DNA from: Stramonita haemastoma
Taxonomy: Eukaryota > Mollusca > Gastropoda > Neogastropoda > Muricidae
Assembly (NCBI GenBank): GCA_030674155.1
Contig: CM060325.1
Coordinates: 56,118,307 to 56,165,122 of the forward strand
Reading direction: 5' to 3'
Length of the DNA: 46,816 nucleotides
Below are positions 43,187 to 46,816 of this stretch, piece by piece (the first letter of the stretch is position 1; the number at the start of each line of letters is the position of its first letter). The translations under genes were made by a program, and so were the position numbers. The notes beneath the pieces are model-generated. The model was not told where the DNA came from, made no database searches, and saw nothing but the letters and a program-made list of their open reading frames with translations.

Positions 43187-43578
43187 GTACAGACAGCAAT
43201 AACTGCATTGCATCCTCTGAAGTCGGAGTATGGCTGCCTGTATGGCGAGGTACTTGAAAACAGACATACACGCAAACTTCTCATTCAAGTGTGCAATTTC
43301 AATCTCACAGTGACTCCCAGGTGGGATGAGTGAGTCAGAGTGCGCATTCTGGGTGACAGACCCCCTAGAATGTTAAGCTAGGGAACGCACAACAAATACG
43401 TTGCAAGAATACAGAACCAAGATCCAAAGCATGTCTCGCTCACACTGACAACGTTCTGTGTCCGCAGGAGTTTTCAGAAGCAGACTACAACAGCATCGTG
43501 GATGGATGGAAGGCCAAGATTGTGAGGGTGGGGGAGGGAGACCAACGATGGGGGCTCTTCTACGCAGAGAAGCAGTAA
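26548..43578 (+). CDS. Phosphoethanolamine N-methyltransferase, two-domain (ten exons, 5' end missing)
   Basis: The family is the PMT/PEAMT family. It converts phosphoethanolamine to phosphocholine by three S-adenosylmethionine-dependent methylations in the cytosol, feeding phosphatidylcholine synthesis. Exons are 26548-26719, 27746-~27887, 29953-30089, 31212-31361, 33608-33796, 36566-36655, 38016-38234, 40258-40389, 42336-42452 and 43468-43578. The first methyltransferase domain has VIELGAGIG (motif I) and [12 protein letters not shown]. The second has [52 protein letters not shown] and QRGY. It ends in [10 protein letters not shown] and TAA. About 480 residues are visible; plant two-domain enzymes have about 490, so only a few N-terminal residues are missing. 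The Tyr and His of YEKIFG and SRDTILHI correspond to the catalytic pair known from single-domain PMTs, and the Tyr, Arg and Tyr of DYC and QRGY to phosphobase-binding residues. Exons 2 and 4 contain frame breaks. Confidence 0.95.
26842..27037. repeat. (GT)n and imperfect GT-rich array in PMT intron 1
   Basis: A pure GT run at 26836-26904, then GT-rich sequence with scattered substitutions to about 27180. Confidence 0.93.
27255..27535 (-). mobile_element. SINE family B, diverged, antisense, in PMT intron 1
   Basis: On plus: TTTATATCGAGTATAACAGA, CATTGTTCCACGCACATCGA, GTGTGCGTTCGCACACGG and, near the head end, GAATCGAACCCATTCAAATTG. It is clearly older than the other copies. Confidence 0.65.
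27746..27887 (+). CDS. PMT exon 2 with multiple frame breaks
   Basis: It follows acceptor CCTCTCAG. Conserved PMT pieces occur in order but in different frames: RFT (27747), AKSVV (27772), VD (27789), [10 protein letters not shown] (27797), DVT (27862) and LTEK (27872). At least five single-base shifts are needed to join them. The expected family order (GRFT, then a beta strand ending in VDF, then KNE, then DVT) is intact. The donor is unclear; GTAGCG at 27888 is a weak candidate. Either this stretch has uncorrected base-calling indels or the exon is decaying. The eight clean exons favour sequence error. Confidence 0.75.
28226..28530 (+). mobile_element. SINE family C, tRNA-like head fused to 5S rRNA-like segment
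   Basis: A head resembling GTGGTCAGAGCGCTCGC is followed by AAGTTAAGCAGCGTCGAGCG and then TTGATTGGGTGACTG, which match the A-box to C-box part of 5S rRNA. The body has CCCAGTTCACCCAGCTGTAA and ATGGGTACCTGCC. The tail is (CCTTTA)n. Two more copies are at 33815-34112 (antisense) and 41622-41912. Confidence 0.8.
28593..28690 (+). repeat. Family G repeat fragment
   Basis: GTTTCACCAATGGTGAGATC and CCACCATTAAAGTAGCTGCA match the family G core at 10020 and 37070. Confidence 0.6.
29063..29226 (+). repeat. Tandem duplication of about 80 bp in PMT intron 2
   Basis: CCTCTATGTTATTACAAAAG through TGTGTCAGCTACAA occurs twice in succession (29066 and 29149), nearly identical, so the duplication is recent. 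Confidence 0.9.
29270..29910. repeat. (CA)n followed by a mosaic of pentanucleotide arrays
   Basis: CA (29272-29348), then blocks of ACTAC units (29413-29510), ACCAC units (29513-29602), CA (29620-29640), AACAC units (29639-29673), CCCAC units (29675-29730), and C-rich mixtures to CCTCC units at about 29905. It ends about 45 bp before PMT exon 3. His/Thr/Pro frames on plus are artefacts. Confidence 0.93.
29953..30089 (+). CDS. PMT exon 3, first domain, SAM-domain C half
   Basis: Acceptor TTGACAG, donor GTGAGT. It encodes [20 protein letters not shown], then [16 protein letters not shown], and leaves one base of a Gly codon. This is the highly conserved PMT segment 'SNWLLMYL'. Confidence 0.95.
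30120..30206. repeat. (GA)n microsatellite just inside intron 3
   Basis: The GA run starts about 30 bp downstream of the exon 3 donor. Confidence 0.94.
30362..30470 (+). mobile_element. SINE family E fragment
   Basis: GGGGAGAGCAGCTGAATGTC, GCAGAGAAATCTGTCG and TTAAAGTGGTAAAAAATAAA match the family E 3' core and tail. Confidence 0.65.
30490..30900 (+). repeat. Tandem duplicates and a 20-bp minisatellite in PMT intron 3
   Basis: A block with ATACACAA..ACTTTTTTT, GCAAACTTCTCTG and GGGACAAGGGCAGAGAGCAC occurs at 30490, 30628 and (partly) 30840. Between the last two, CAGAATATCTGTCAGTT repeats about five times (30770-30845). Confidence 0.85.
30935..31201 (-). mobile_element. SINE family B, antisense, ending 11 bp before PMT exon 4
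   Basis: On plus: TTATATCGAGGATAACAGAA, CATCTGTTCCCACCGGCACA, CTTACGAAAAGCGGAACAGG and GAACTCCAGGAGAAAAATCT, where it stops. Only TGTGATTTCAG remains before exon 4. The head is missing, apparently replaced by the splice-acceptor sequence. Much of the functional 3' end of intron 3 is therefore SINE-derived. Confidence 0.88.
31212..31361 (+). CDS. PMT exon 4, with one probable extra base
   Basis: Acceptor GATTTCAG, donor GTGAGA. The phase from exon 3 gives GDKKRG, but the conserved continuation [20 protein letters not shown] is one base out of frame. The switch falls in the run GAGGGGC (31224-31230). One G fewer would restore the frame. The rest, [20 protein letters not shown], is open to the donor in phase 0. 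Confidence 0.88.
31474..31655 (-). mobile_element. SINE family D fragment, antisense, followed by family I piece
   Basis: TTGAGCAACACTCTCAAAAC through GAGCCCATAGCACACTC is the complement of 2269-2355. AGCGCTATATAAATTCCATG and (TAT)n then match family I in reverse. Confidence 0.65.
31945..32060. repeat. (CTGT)n and C/T-rich tract
   Basis: CTGT units at 31950-31988, then CCCCCCCTTCCCC-type sequence. Near 32060-32100 there is a tRNA-like fragment in antisense (GGGATTTGAACTTGTGACC). Confidence 0.8.
32137..32197. repeat. (GT)n flanking the probable solo LTR, left
   Basis: A GT run interrupted once, continuing the same motif as 33048-33095 on the other side of 32198-33047. Confidence 0.95.
32198..33047. 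mobile_element. Probable solo LTR of 850 bp inserted into a GT array
   Basis: The segment begins TGTGACGG and ends CGTGACA, so it has TG...CA ends with a short imperfect inversion. Both flanks are (GT)n. Inside there is no repeat and no coding similarity, and a GC-richer part (32330-32640) contains several AGATCT and GGCGCC motifs. This layout fits a solo LTR of a Ty3-type element; a TIR element is an alternative. A clear target duplication cannot be read because the flank is GT repeat. Confidence 0.45.
33048..33552. repeat. (GT)n and long interrupted (CA)n with poly-C blocks
   Basis: GT to 33095, then CA-rich sequence with CACACCGACACC and poly-C interruptions to 33552, about 55 bp before PMT exon 5. 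Long open frames of 130-260 codons on both strands are artefacts of the dinucleotide period. Confidence 0.95.
33608..33796 (+). CDS. PMT exon 5, interdomain and start of second domain
   Basis: Acceptor CTCTACAG, donor GTGAAT. 63 codons in phase 0 encode [13 protein letters not shown], then [20 protein letters not shown] and [13 protein letters not shown]. The Tyr in YEKIFG aligns with the catalytic Tyr of single-domain PMTs, and STGGLETTK is a family hallmark. Confidence 0.97.
33815..34112 (-). mobile_element. SINE family C (tRNA/5S-like), antisense, right after exon 5
   Basis: On the minus strand: head GAGATAGCTCAGTGGTCAGA, 5S-like AAGTTAAGCAGCGTCGAGCG and TTGGATGGGTGACCG, then the CACCCAGCTGTAAATGGGTA body. 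The tail lies about 20 bp downstream of the exon 5 donor. Confidence 0.82.
34160..34345 (+). repeat. Family G repeat, two partial units
   Basis: CAACTCAGAGCTTCACCAGT and then CCGAGTTTCACCAATAATGA, GCGTATGCAACC and CACCATGAAGGTAGCCGCAT. Confidence 0.6.
34390..34610 (-). repeat. Dispersed repeat, family H, antisense
   Basis: Complement of about 1940-2100, including GGAGGGCAAACTGTTATCCA and CATGCAGCAG. Confidence 0.55.
34616..34846 (+). mobile_element. SINE heads: tRNA-like unit and left part of a split SINE B
   Basis: GGCTTAGTGGGTAGAGTGTC and GGTTCAAATTTC (34618-34680) look like an A box and B box of one SINE. A second head at about 34740-34800 (GTTAGAGGGTCGTGCTCACG) leads into CACTCCCCCTAAAGTCCTTTGG, which is family B-like body sequence. 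The latter is interrupted at 34846 by SINE A. Confidence 0.6.
34835..35150 (-). mobile_element. SINE family A, full length, antisense, inside a SINE B
   Basis: The element 34847-35138 is the complement of 11751-12047. It is flanked by the 12-bp direct repeat AAAGTCCTTTGG at 34835-34846 and 35139-35150. The host sequence continues on the right as ATGAGACTATAAAATAAGG, which is family B body. Confidence 0.9.
35139..35290 (+). mobile_element. Right part of the SINE B split by SINE A
   Basis: TCCTTTGGATGAGACTATAA, ACATCTTGCGCACTTTTT and CCTGTTCCACTTTTCAGAAG. It continues the family B copy that starts at about 34740. Confidence 0.72.
35440..35890. repeat. Low-complexity tracts: A-rich, poly-G, (TTG)n, (GT)n
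   Basis: Poly-T and poly-G at 35550-35584, TTG units at 35690-35720, and a GT run at 35784-35890 with GC-containing units. No exon is seen. Confidence 0.85.
35898..36175 (-). mobile_element. SINE family B, antisense, with poly-G insertion
   Basis: On plus: CATCTGTTCCTACCAACACA, CTTGTGCGCAAGATTTCTGC, GATGTTAACTCCAGGGG and the head complement TGGGATTTGAACCAGGGC. A run of about 22 G (36039-36060) interrupts the body. Confidence 0.75.
36205..36540 (-). mobile_element. SINE family B, antisense, ending about 25 bp before PMT exon 6
   Basis: On plus: TTTTATATTGAGGACAATGG, CACCTGTTCCCACCAGCCCA, TTCCGAAAAGCGGAACGGGT and the head complement near 36490-36540 (GATTCAAACTGGGGCAGCAG). It lies head to tail with the copy at 35898. 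Confidence 0.8.
36566..36655 (+). CDS. PMT exon 6, motif I of the second domain
   Basis: Acceptor TTTTGCAG, donor GTTAGT, 30 codons in phase 0: [20 protein letters not shown], then [10 protein letters not shown]. Most relatives have DVGCGIGG; here the Cys is Gly. Confidence 0.96.
36776..36985. repeat. (GT)n array in PMT intron 6
   Basis: GT-rich with GC- and CT-containing units. Confidence 0.93.
37045..37165 (+). repeat. Family G repeat in PMT intron 6
   Basis: CCTTGGCTAGAGTTCTGAGG, TTCACCAATGGGGAGATT and CCGTTAAGGTAGCCACATTC. It directly precedes the 36-bp minisatellite. Confidence 0.65.
37186..38015 (+). repeat. 35/36-bp minisatellite, about 23 copies, ending at the exon 7 acceptor
   Basis: The unit begins TGTGTGACAACGTGAACTC and ends TGTTTCATTCTGTGTGG. 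It is 36 bp when it has CTCTG or CTTTG, and 35 bp when it has CTCG. About 23 copies lie between 37190 and 38008. The last one runs into GGTGGGCAG, the acceptor of exon 7 at 38016. After one AG at 37228-37229 no AG dinucleotide occurs until 38014-38015. Each unit has a TGAC/TGAAC branch-point-like motif and a pyrimidine-rich stretch. The 12-codon period gives long repeat frames on both strands that are not genes. Confidence 0.95.
38016..38234 (+). CDS. PMT exon 7, second domain core with catalytic His
   Basis: Acceptor GGTGGGCAG, donor GTAAGT, 73 codons in phase 0. It has [10 protein letters not shown], whose Asp should bind the SAM ribose, then [33 protein letters not shown] and LFQNFF. The His of SRDTILHI aligns with the catalytic His of single-domain PMTs. 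Confidence 0.97.
38326..38352 (+). repeat. Short (CAGCC)n in intron 7
   Basis: About five CAGCC units, about 90 bp after exon 7. Confidence 0.85.
38375..39215. other. PMT intron 7, no gene recognised
   Basis: AT-rich sequence with poly-C tracts (38684-38699, 38816-38829) and a family G fragment near 38765-38800. An open frame at 38939-39175 has no recognisable domain and could be a retrotransposon scrap. Confidence 0.4.
39230..39372. repeat. (CGCA)n and (CT)n
   Basis: CGCA units at 39234-39264, then CT to 39366. Confidence 0.95.
39796..40070 (+). mobile_element. SINE family B, headless, followed by a family I copy
   Basis: ACACGCAGAACCTCTTGCAC, TTCCGCTTTTCGTAAGAG, ACGGGGGACTGGATGTAA and ATTATCCTCGAAG pass directly into (TAA)n and the family I sequence ATGGAATTTATATAGTGCTG (40018) to AAGCGCTTAAATG. 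Confidence 0.78.
40258..40389 (+). CDS. PMT exon 8, phosphobase-binding segment
   Basis: Acceptor GTTGGTCAG, donor GTCAGT, 44 codons in phase 0: [18 protein letters not shown], then [17 protein letters not shown]. The Tyr of SDYC and the Arg and Tyr of QRGY align with phosphate-binding residues of characterised PMTs. The last bases GGAAAG plus donor GTCAGT are the motif amplified in the following intron. Confidence 0.97.
40384..41115 (+). repeat. Minisatellite made of copies of the exon 8 donor site
   Basis: The core GGAAAGGTCAGTTGCCTTG with T-rich spacer repeats at 25-35 bp spacing. GTCAGT occurs at the real donor (40390) and at 23 further places. The first are at 40425, 40468, 40499, 40534, 40559, 40587, 40620, 40652, 40684 and 40716. 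The series continues to 41094. Most copies keep AAAG before GT. Cores are conserved while T-rich spacers vary in length. The open frames with KGQLP or ERSVA repeats are by-products. Confidence 0.95.
41116..41620. other. PMT intron 8, middle part
   Basis: Includes an imperfect (AGCAACAGT)n patch at 41265-41365 and A-rich sequence at 41530-41590. No gene is seen. Confidence 0.5.
41622..41912 (+). mobile_element. SINE family C (tRNA/5S-like)
   Basis: Head GGAATAGCTCAGTGGTCAGA, 5S-like AAGTTAAGCAGCATCGAGCG and ATTGGATGGGTGACCG, body CACCCAGCTGTAAATGGGTA, tail CACCTTTACCTTTG. It is followed at once by the head of a SINE B. Confidence 0.85.
41913..42250 (+). mobile_element. SINE family B, full length, upstream of PMT exon 9
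   Basis: Head GATAGCCTAGTGGTCAGAAC, B box GGGTTCGATTCC, complete body, tail TTCGATATAATAGAACAATA. Exon 9 starts about 85 bp further on. Confidence 0.88.
42336..42452 (+). CDS. PMT exon 9
   Basis: Acceptor GTTGACAG, donor GTAGGA, 39 codons in phase 0: [20 protein letters not shown], then [15 protein letters not shown]. This is the AGF...AEDR...QF region following the SAM fold. A partial copy of its last bases (GAACTGCAGACCAC-like, then GCGGAAAGAGTTTATCAAGG) reappears at about 42578-42618, including the donor GTAGGAAGG. Confidence 0.95.
42575..42630 (+). repeat. Partial duplicate of the exon 9 end and donor
   Basis: ACTGCAGACCACAGA and then CGCGGAAAGAGTTTATCAAG plus GTAGGAAGGAAGG match 42412-42466 with few differences. 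It lacks the front of the exon and its own acceptor, so it is an intronic exon-junction duplicate. Confidence 0.85.
42866..42930. repeat. (GT)n microsatellite
   Basis: About 32 GT units in PMT intron 9. Confidence 0.97.
43057..43186. repeat. (GAT)n/(GATAAC)n array
   Basis: Imperfect ATGACAA-type units become pure GAT. Asp, Met or His runs are artefacts. Confidence 0.96.
43204..43390 (+). repeat. Dispersed repeat, family F, second copy
   Basis: CATCCTCTGAAGTCGGAGTA through TAAGCTAGGGAAC aligns with 3266-3436. Confidence 0.7.
43468..43578 (+). CDS. PMT last exon
   Basis: Acceptor GTCCGCAG. 36 codons and TAA encode [20 protein letters not shown] and the [10 protein letters not shown] end. The DGW...K...RW-G motif is the C-terminal signature of PMT second domains. 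Confidence 0.96.
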   Translation, partial: EFSEADYNSIVDGWKAKIVRVGEGDQRWGLFYAEKQ

Positions 43579-43796
43579 CCTGCCCCTTTTTCCTGTGATT
43601 GTTTCCCTTTTCTTATTTGGCTGAGGGTTTTCTTGTACCGTGCTGTCCTGGTGTGGCCTCTTACATTCTGTGGAGCTTTACGCATTACACTAGTCTGGTA
43701 GCTGAGAGTGGCTGTGGTGGTGCTACACTGATGAAAGCAGTATATAGTTGATCTAGAGATAACAGAAACAAGACAATCATCAAATCTATGGCCTGA

Positions 43797-44115
43797 TATA
43801 GAGTAGAAAAGGACGACTACCACCATCTCAAAAGAGAAGAACAAGATATAACTCTAAGACTCTGCACTGGGTACAACAGACTAAATCACCATATGTTCAA
43901 GAAAAAAGAAATCATCATATGTCCACAAAGCTGAAACTTGCTCCTTCTCTACTGTGTGCCTGTGGTAAAGAAAACCAGACAGGCGAGCACATCCTTTAGA
44001 AGTGTACGCTTTCTTCTGAGGAAGAAAGTGTGGCCGATGGAGATAGCCCTACAGACCAAGCTGTACGGCCCACAAGAGGAGCTGGAAAGGACAGACACAT
44101 CTGACGGTGTAAAGC
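43797..44115 (+). pseudogene. LINE ORF2 C-terminal scrap in the PMT 3' region
   Basis: Broken frames show a LCAC.KENQTGEHIL..C-like Cys/His pattern (43950-44000), then KVWPMEIALQTKLYGPQEEL and ERTDT. This resembles the end of Jockey-type retrotransposon proteins. It starts about 220 bp after the PMT stop codon and is probably transcribed as 3' UTR. Confidence 0.6.
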
Positions 44116-44224
44116 AAATGAGAGAAGGAGAGGAAGAAGAGAGAACAGAAAATAAGGAGTCACAGGTTTGGTCCCTGTTTGAAATTGAACTTTTCCCCTT
44201 TCCACTTGACTGTTAGTTGTAACA

Positions 44225-44450
44225 CACATTTAGCTCACATAGAAGAACCCACGGCAACAAGAGAGTTGTCCCAGGCAAAAAATTCTGTTGAGGAAAAAAA
44301 AATCCACTCTCTTAGGGAATCGAAGAAACAGACGAATTTTTCTTTTCAAAACTGGGTGGCGCTGCTCTCATGGCAGGGCGCTCTTTCTGGAGAAAGCAGC
44401 CCCCATTTTACTTAGAGAAATCCGCCATGACTAAAAGTGATGTACAAAAA
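44225..44450 (+). mobile_element. SINE family E, headless
   Basis: TTTAGCTCACATAGAAGAAC, CCACGGCAACAAGAGAGTTG, GAGAAAGCAGCCCCCATTTT and TAGAGAAATCCGCCATGAC match the family E body with many substitutions. Confidence 0.7.
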
Positions 44451-44624
44451 CATGCATGCTACAAGCTCTGTCAGTTTTGTAGTTTTTGTTGTTGTTTTTT
44501 TGCCACTACATGTATCTTGGCAAGCTTTTAATTTTTTGTTTGTTTTTGGGGTGGTTGTGGTGGTCCATTCAGTGATGTTATCCATGTAGTTAGTTTTTTT
44601 TTTTCTTCCTCTGCCCCATCTTCC

Positions 44625-44947
44625 AACTGTTCTACACCTGTTCTACACCTGTTCTGCACCTACTCTACACCTGTTCTTTACCTGCACTACATCTGTTCTA
44701 CACCTGCTCTACACCTGTTCTCTTCCTGTTATACACATGTTCTACACCTGCTCTACACATGTTCTACACCTGCACTACACCTGCTCTACACCTGTTCTCT
44801 TCCTGCTCTACACCTGTTCTACACCTGCTCTACAGCTGTTCTACACCTGCTCTATACCTGTTCTCTTCCTGTTCTGCACCTGTTTTACACCTGTTCTACA
44901 CCTGCTCTACACCTGTTCTACACCTGTTCTACACATGCTCTACACAA
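44625..44947 (+). repeat. 11-bp minisatellite CTGYTCTACAC, about 28 units
   Basis: Units CTGTTCTACAC, CTGCTCTACAC and CTGTTCTCTTC alternate with a tendency to a 33-bp higher-order period. It lies in the PMT 3' region. The Cys-Ser-Thr-Pro-Val frames reflect the 33-bp period. Confidence 0.93.
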
Positions 44948-45202
44948 CATGAACTGAAACTATCACTCAGTGAAAGAACTGCTGAAAGACTTGTTTCCTG
45001 TCAGGTGTATTTACCGGTTCATTTGGAAATGATGCCTATACTGTCAGCATACCATGACTTCATTTGATCATTTGGAACTTTTATCAAAACCAAAGAGTCT
45101 ATGATATAATTATGTGCATTTGAAAATATTCATATTTTCAAAGTTTGGTTGTTATCTGCGGTGGGTGCTTTAATCACTTATGTAGCCAAAGCTTGTTGCA
45201 TC

Positions 45203-45203
45203 A

Positions 45204-45245
<42 letters not shown>
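45203..45245. repeat. (TTGA)n microsatellite
   Basis: About ten GATT units. Confidence 0.95.
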
Positions 45246-45474
45246 GTGTTCCTCCATGCAGAAGGCACTGTGTGTTTGTTTTTCATGAAAGAAAAATATG
45301 AATGTATGCATATGAATAAAAAAAAAAACCATATCAATTTCAAAATTTTCGTGATATGAACGGTAGTTTGTTTTTTTGTCTCCAATTTTTGTTACCATAG
45401 CTCTGTGTGTGTGTTGCTTTCTTCAATTTAACGTCTCTTCATTCATAGTGATATCAGACGAGAAACAAATGTAG

Positions 45475-45480
45475 AATAAA
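45475..45480 (+). terminator. Candidate poly(A) signal for PMT
   Basis: AATAAA followed within about 15-60 bp by GT-rich sequence (TTGTGTCTCTTGTGTGCGTG), as expected of a cleavage site downstream element. AATAAA also occurs at 45315-45320 and 46068-46073. This would imply a 3' UTR of about 1.9 kb. Inference only. Confidence 0.4.
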
Positions 45481-45595
45481 ATTGTGTCTCTTGTGTGCGT
45501 GAGTGTGTATGTGCGAGTGTGTGAGTATGCATGTCAGTGTACGTGCCTACATGTGGATATGAGCAAGTATGTGTGAGCGTGCGTGTGCGAACTCA

Positions 45596-45596
<1 letters not shown>

Positions 45597-45646
<50 letters not shown>

Positions 45647-45676
45647 TGGTGTGTGTGTTGTGTTGTGTGTGTGTGT
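45597..45676. repeat. (GT)n microsatellite
   Basis: A GT run with GGTG and TTG interruptions. Confidence 0.95.
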
Positions 45677-45679
45677 ACA

Positions 45680-46550
45680 TGTGTGCATTAAGGGATGCCC
45701 TCCTAGTTTCATCTTTGTCTGCTACATCTTCTCTACTGCCTATGCACAGCATGAACACATTTTAACCAATTTGTTTTAAAATGGTGTATAATTATATTGC
45801 CAGTGAATCATGACTGCAATGGATTATATTGGACCTCTATCAAACTATAACAGATTCTATTGCCTCATGTGCATGCATGTGAAAATCTTTTGTAAGCATG
45901 AAGGTTGACTGGTGGGTTGGTTGGTTGGATCGAGTCATTGACTGAGTGAGTGAGTGAGTGACTGACTGATTGTGTGAGTGAGTGAGTGGCTGATTGATTT
46001 GTTCCAAAATGCAGATGTCATTATGTGTTCACTCATTGAAAAATGATATGAATATGTGTTTTACATGAATAAAGGGATATTTTCAAACATATGACAGGTA
46101 TAACAACAATAGTTGCTGTCTGAGCATTCAACAAAGAAGAAGTAGAAACTAAGGAAAACAGATAAACTTGAGTAAAATAAATGCCACAATGTGTGTGTGT
46201 GTGTGGGGGGGGGGGGGTGGGTGGTGGGGGGGGGGGAATGCCCACTTCGGTATGTTTATTTACAGCAAGTGTTTTTAAACCAAAGCAGAAGCAAATAAAA
46301 CAGAGTGGACAGGAAACAAAACGAACAAAAAAATCTGAAACTTGCTGGCCAATCTTTTAGCCTGAAGAAGGTTTGAAATAAACCGAAAATTTGCTCGCCA
46401 GACACTTGGGTGTTGTGTCTTTATTTGTCTGCTTGTATAACTTGCAATTTTCCCTGAGGTTGTATTGGTGGATAAACAGACACATTTGCAAAATCTCACC
46501 GTCTGTAAACCTGAGAGCTTTAGTGGATTGACAAAAGAAAAAAAACAACA
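45680..46550. other. No gene recognised
   Basis: (GAGT)n-like patch near 45938-45990, GT then poly-G at 46191-46238, otherwise AT-rich. A CTGAAGAAGGTTT piece at 46361-46374 is shared with 31767-31785 (CTTCTTCAGG in reverse), so a further dispersed repeat is present. Confidence 0.4.
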
Positions 46551-46554
46551 ACTA

Positions 46555-46680
46555 TGCATTGCTTCCTCCGAAGTCTTTGCTCTATTTTGTGTATATTTGC
46601 AAATTCAGTTGGAAAAAATGTGACTCTGACTGCCTCTATGGCAAGATACTTGAAAACAGCCGTGTAAGCAAACTTTATAT
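46555..46680 (+). repeat. Dispersed repeat, family F, diverged
   Basis: TGCTTCCTCCGAAGTC, then TGCCTCTATGGCAAGATACT and TGAAAACAGCCGTGTAAGCA correspond to the start of family F, with an insertion of about 40 bp. Confidence 0.55.
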
Positions 46681-46816
46681 TTGTATACCATGGCAGATTT
46701 CTCTGCATGAAAATCAAGCCGCTCACCCTGGGAAAAGCTTGTCACAACAAAACCACTGGCTATTTTTTTCTTTTCCTGTGTGCGTGTGTATTTGTTTTCC
46801 TATCAGAGTGCCTTTT
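46670..46816 (-). mobile_element. SINE family E, antisense, running off the window
   Basis: On plus: GGCAGATTTCTCTGCATGAA, CGCTCACCCTGGGAAAAGC, GTGTGTATTTGTTTTCCTAT and CAGAGTG. This is the same order as 18500-18635. The tRNA-like head would lie beyond the end. Confidence 0.75.

Overview
This is animal nuclear DNA: GT-AG introns, long introns, very dense dispersed and simple repeats, one 100-base N gap (14217-14316), and no bacterial gene organisation. Protein content and repeat style (tRNA-derived SINEs, a Polinton-type miniature, RTE/Jockey-like LINE scraps, piggyBac and hAT-like miniatures, long CA/CT arrays) suggest a lophotrochozoan, most likely a gastropod mollusc. The species assignment is inference.

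Two real genes are recognisable. (1) On the minus strand, 9765 down to 7123, the last three exons of Mediator subunit 10 (MED10). Its first coding exon was not found. (2) On the plus strand, 26548-43578, ten exons of a two-domain phosphoethanolamine N-methyltransferase (PMT), which makes phosphocholine by three SAM-dependent methylations. Only a very short N-terminal piece can be missing. The genes point away from each other, so both 5' ends should lie between about 9.8 and 26.5 kb, where the scaffold gap also lies. PMT exon 2 needs several reading-frame switches and exon 4 one, while the other eight exons are clean. This looks like local sequence error more than gene death.

Layout: 0.6-1.75 kb, a Polinton-type miniature with 6-bp target duplication, AG...CT ends and a polymerase-like remnant; 2-6.1 kb, SINEs, three TTAA-flanked miniatures and a broken LINE; 7.1-9.8 kb, MED10; 10-26.5 kb, intergenic or first-intron sequence of SINEs, a hAT-like element, LINE 3' ends, the gap and long microsatellites; 26.5-43.6 kb, PMT, with introns filled by SINEs, microsatellites, a probable solo LTR and two unusual minisatellites; 43.6-46.8 kb, PMT 3' region with a LINE scrap, an 11-bp minisatellite, candidate poly(A) signals and more SINEs.

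The most unusual observation is that PMT carries two minisatellites built from splicing signals. Intron 6 ends in about 23 copies of a 35/36-bp unit containing branch-point-like and pyrimidine-rich sequence. The array is free of AG for about 785 nt until the acceptor of exon 7. Intron 8 begins with about 23 further copies of the exon 8 donor junction (GGAAAG/GTCAGT). Several introns also have a copy of one SINE family lying within 11-95 bp of the acceptor.
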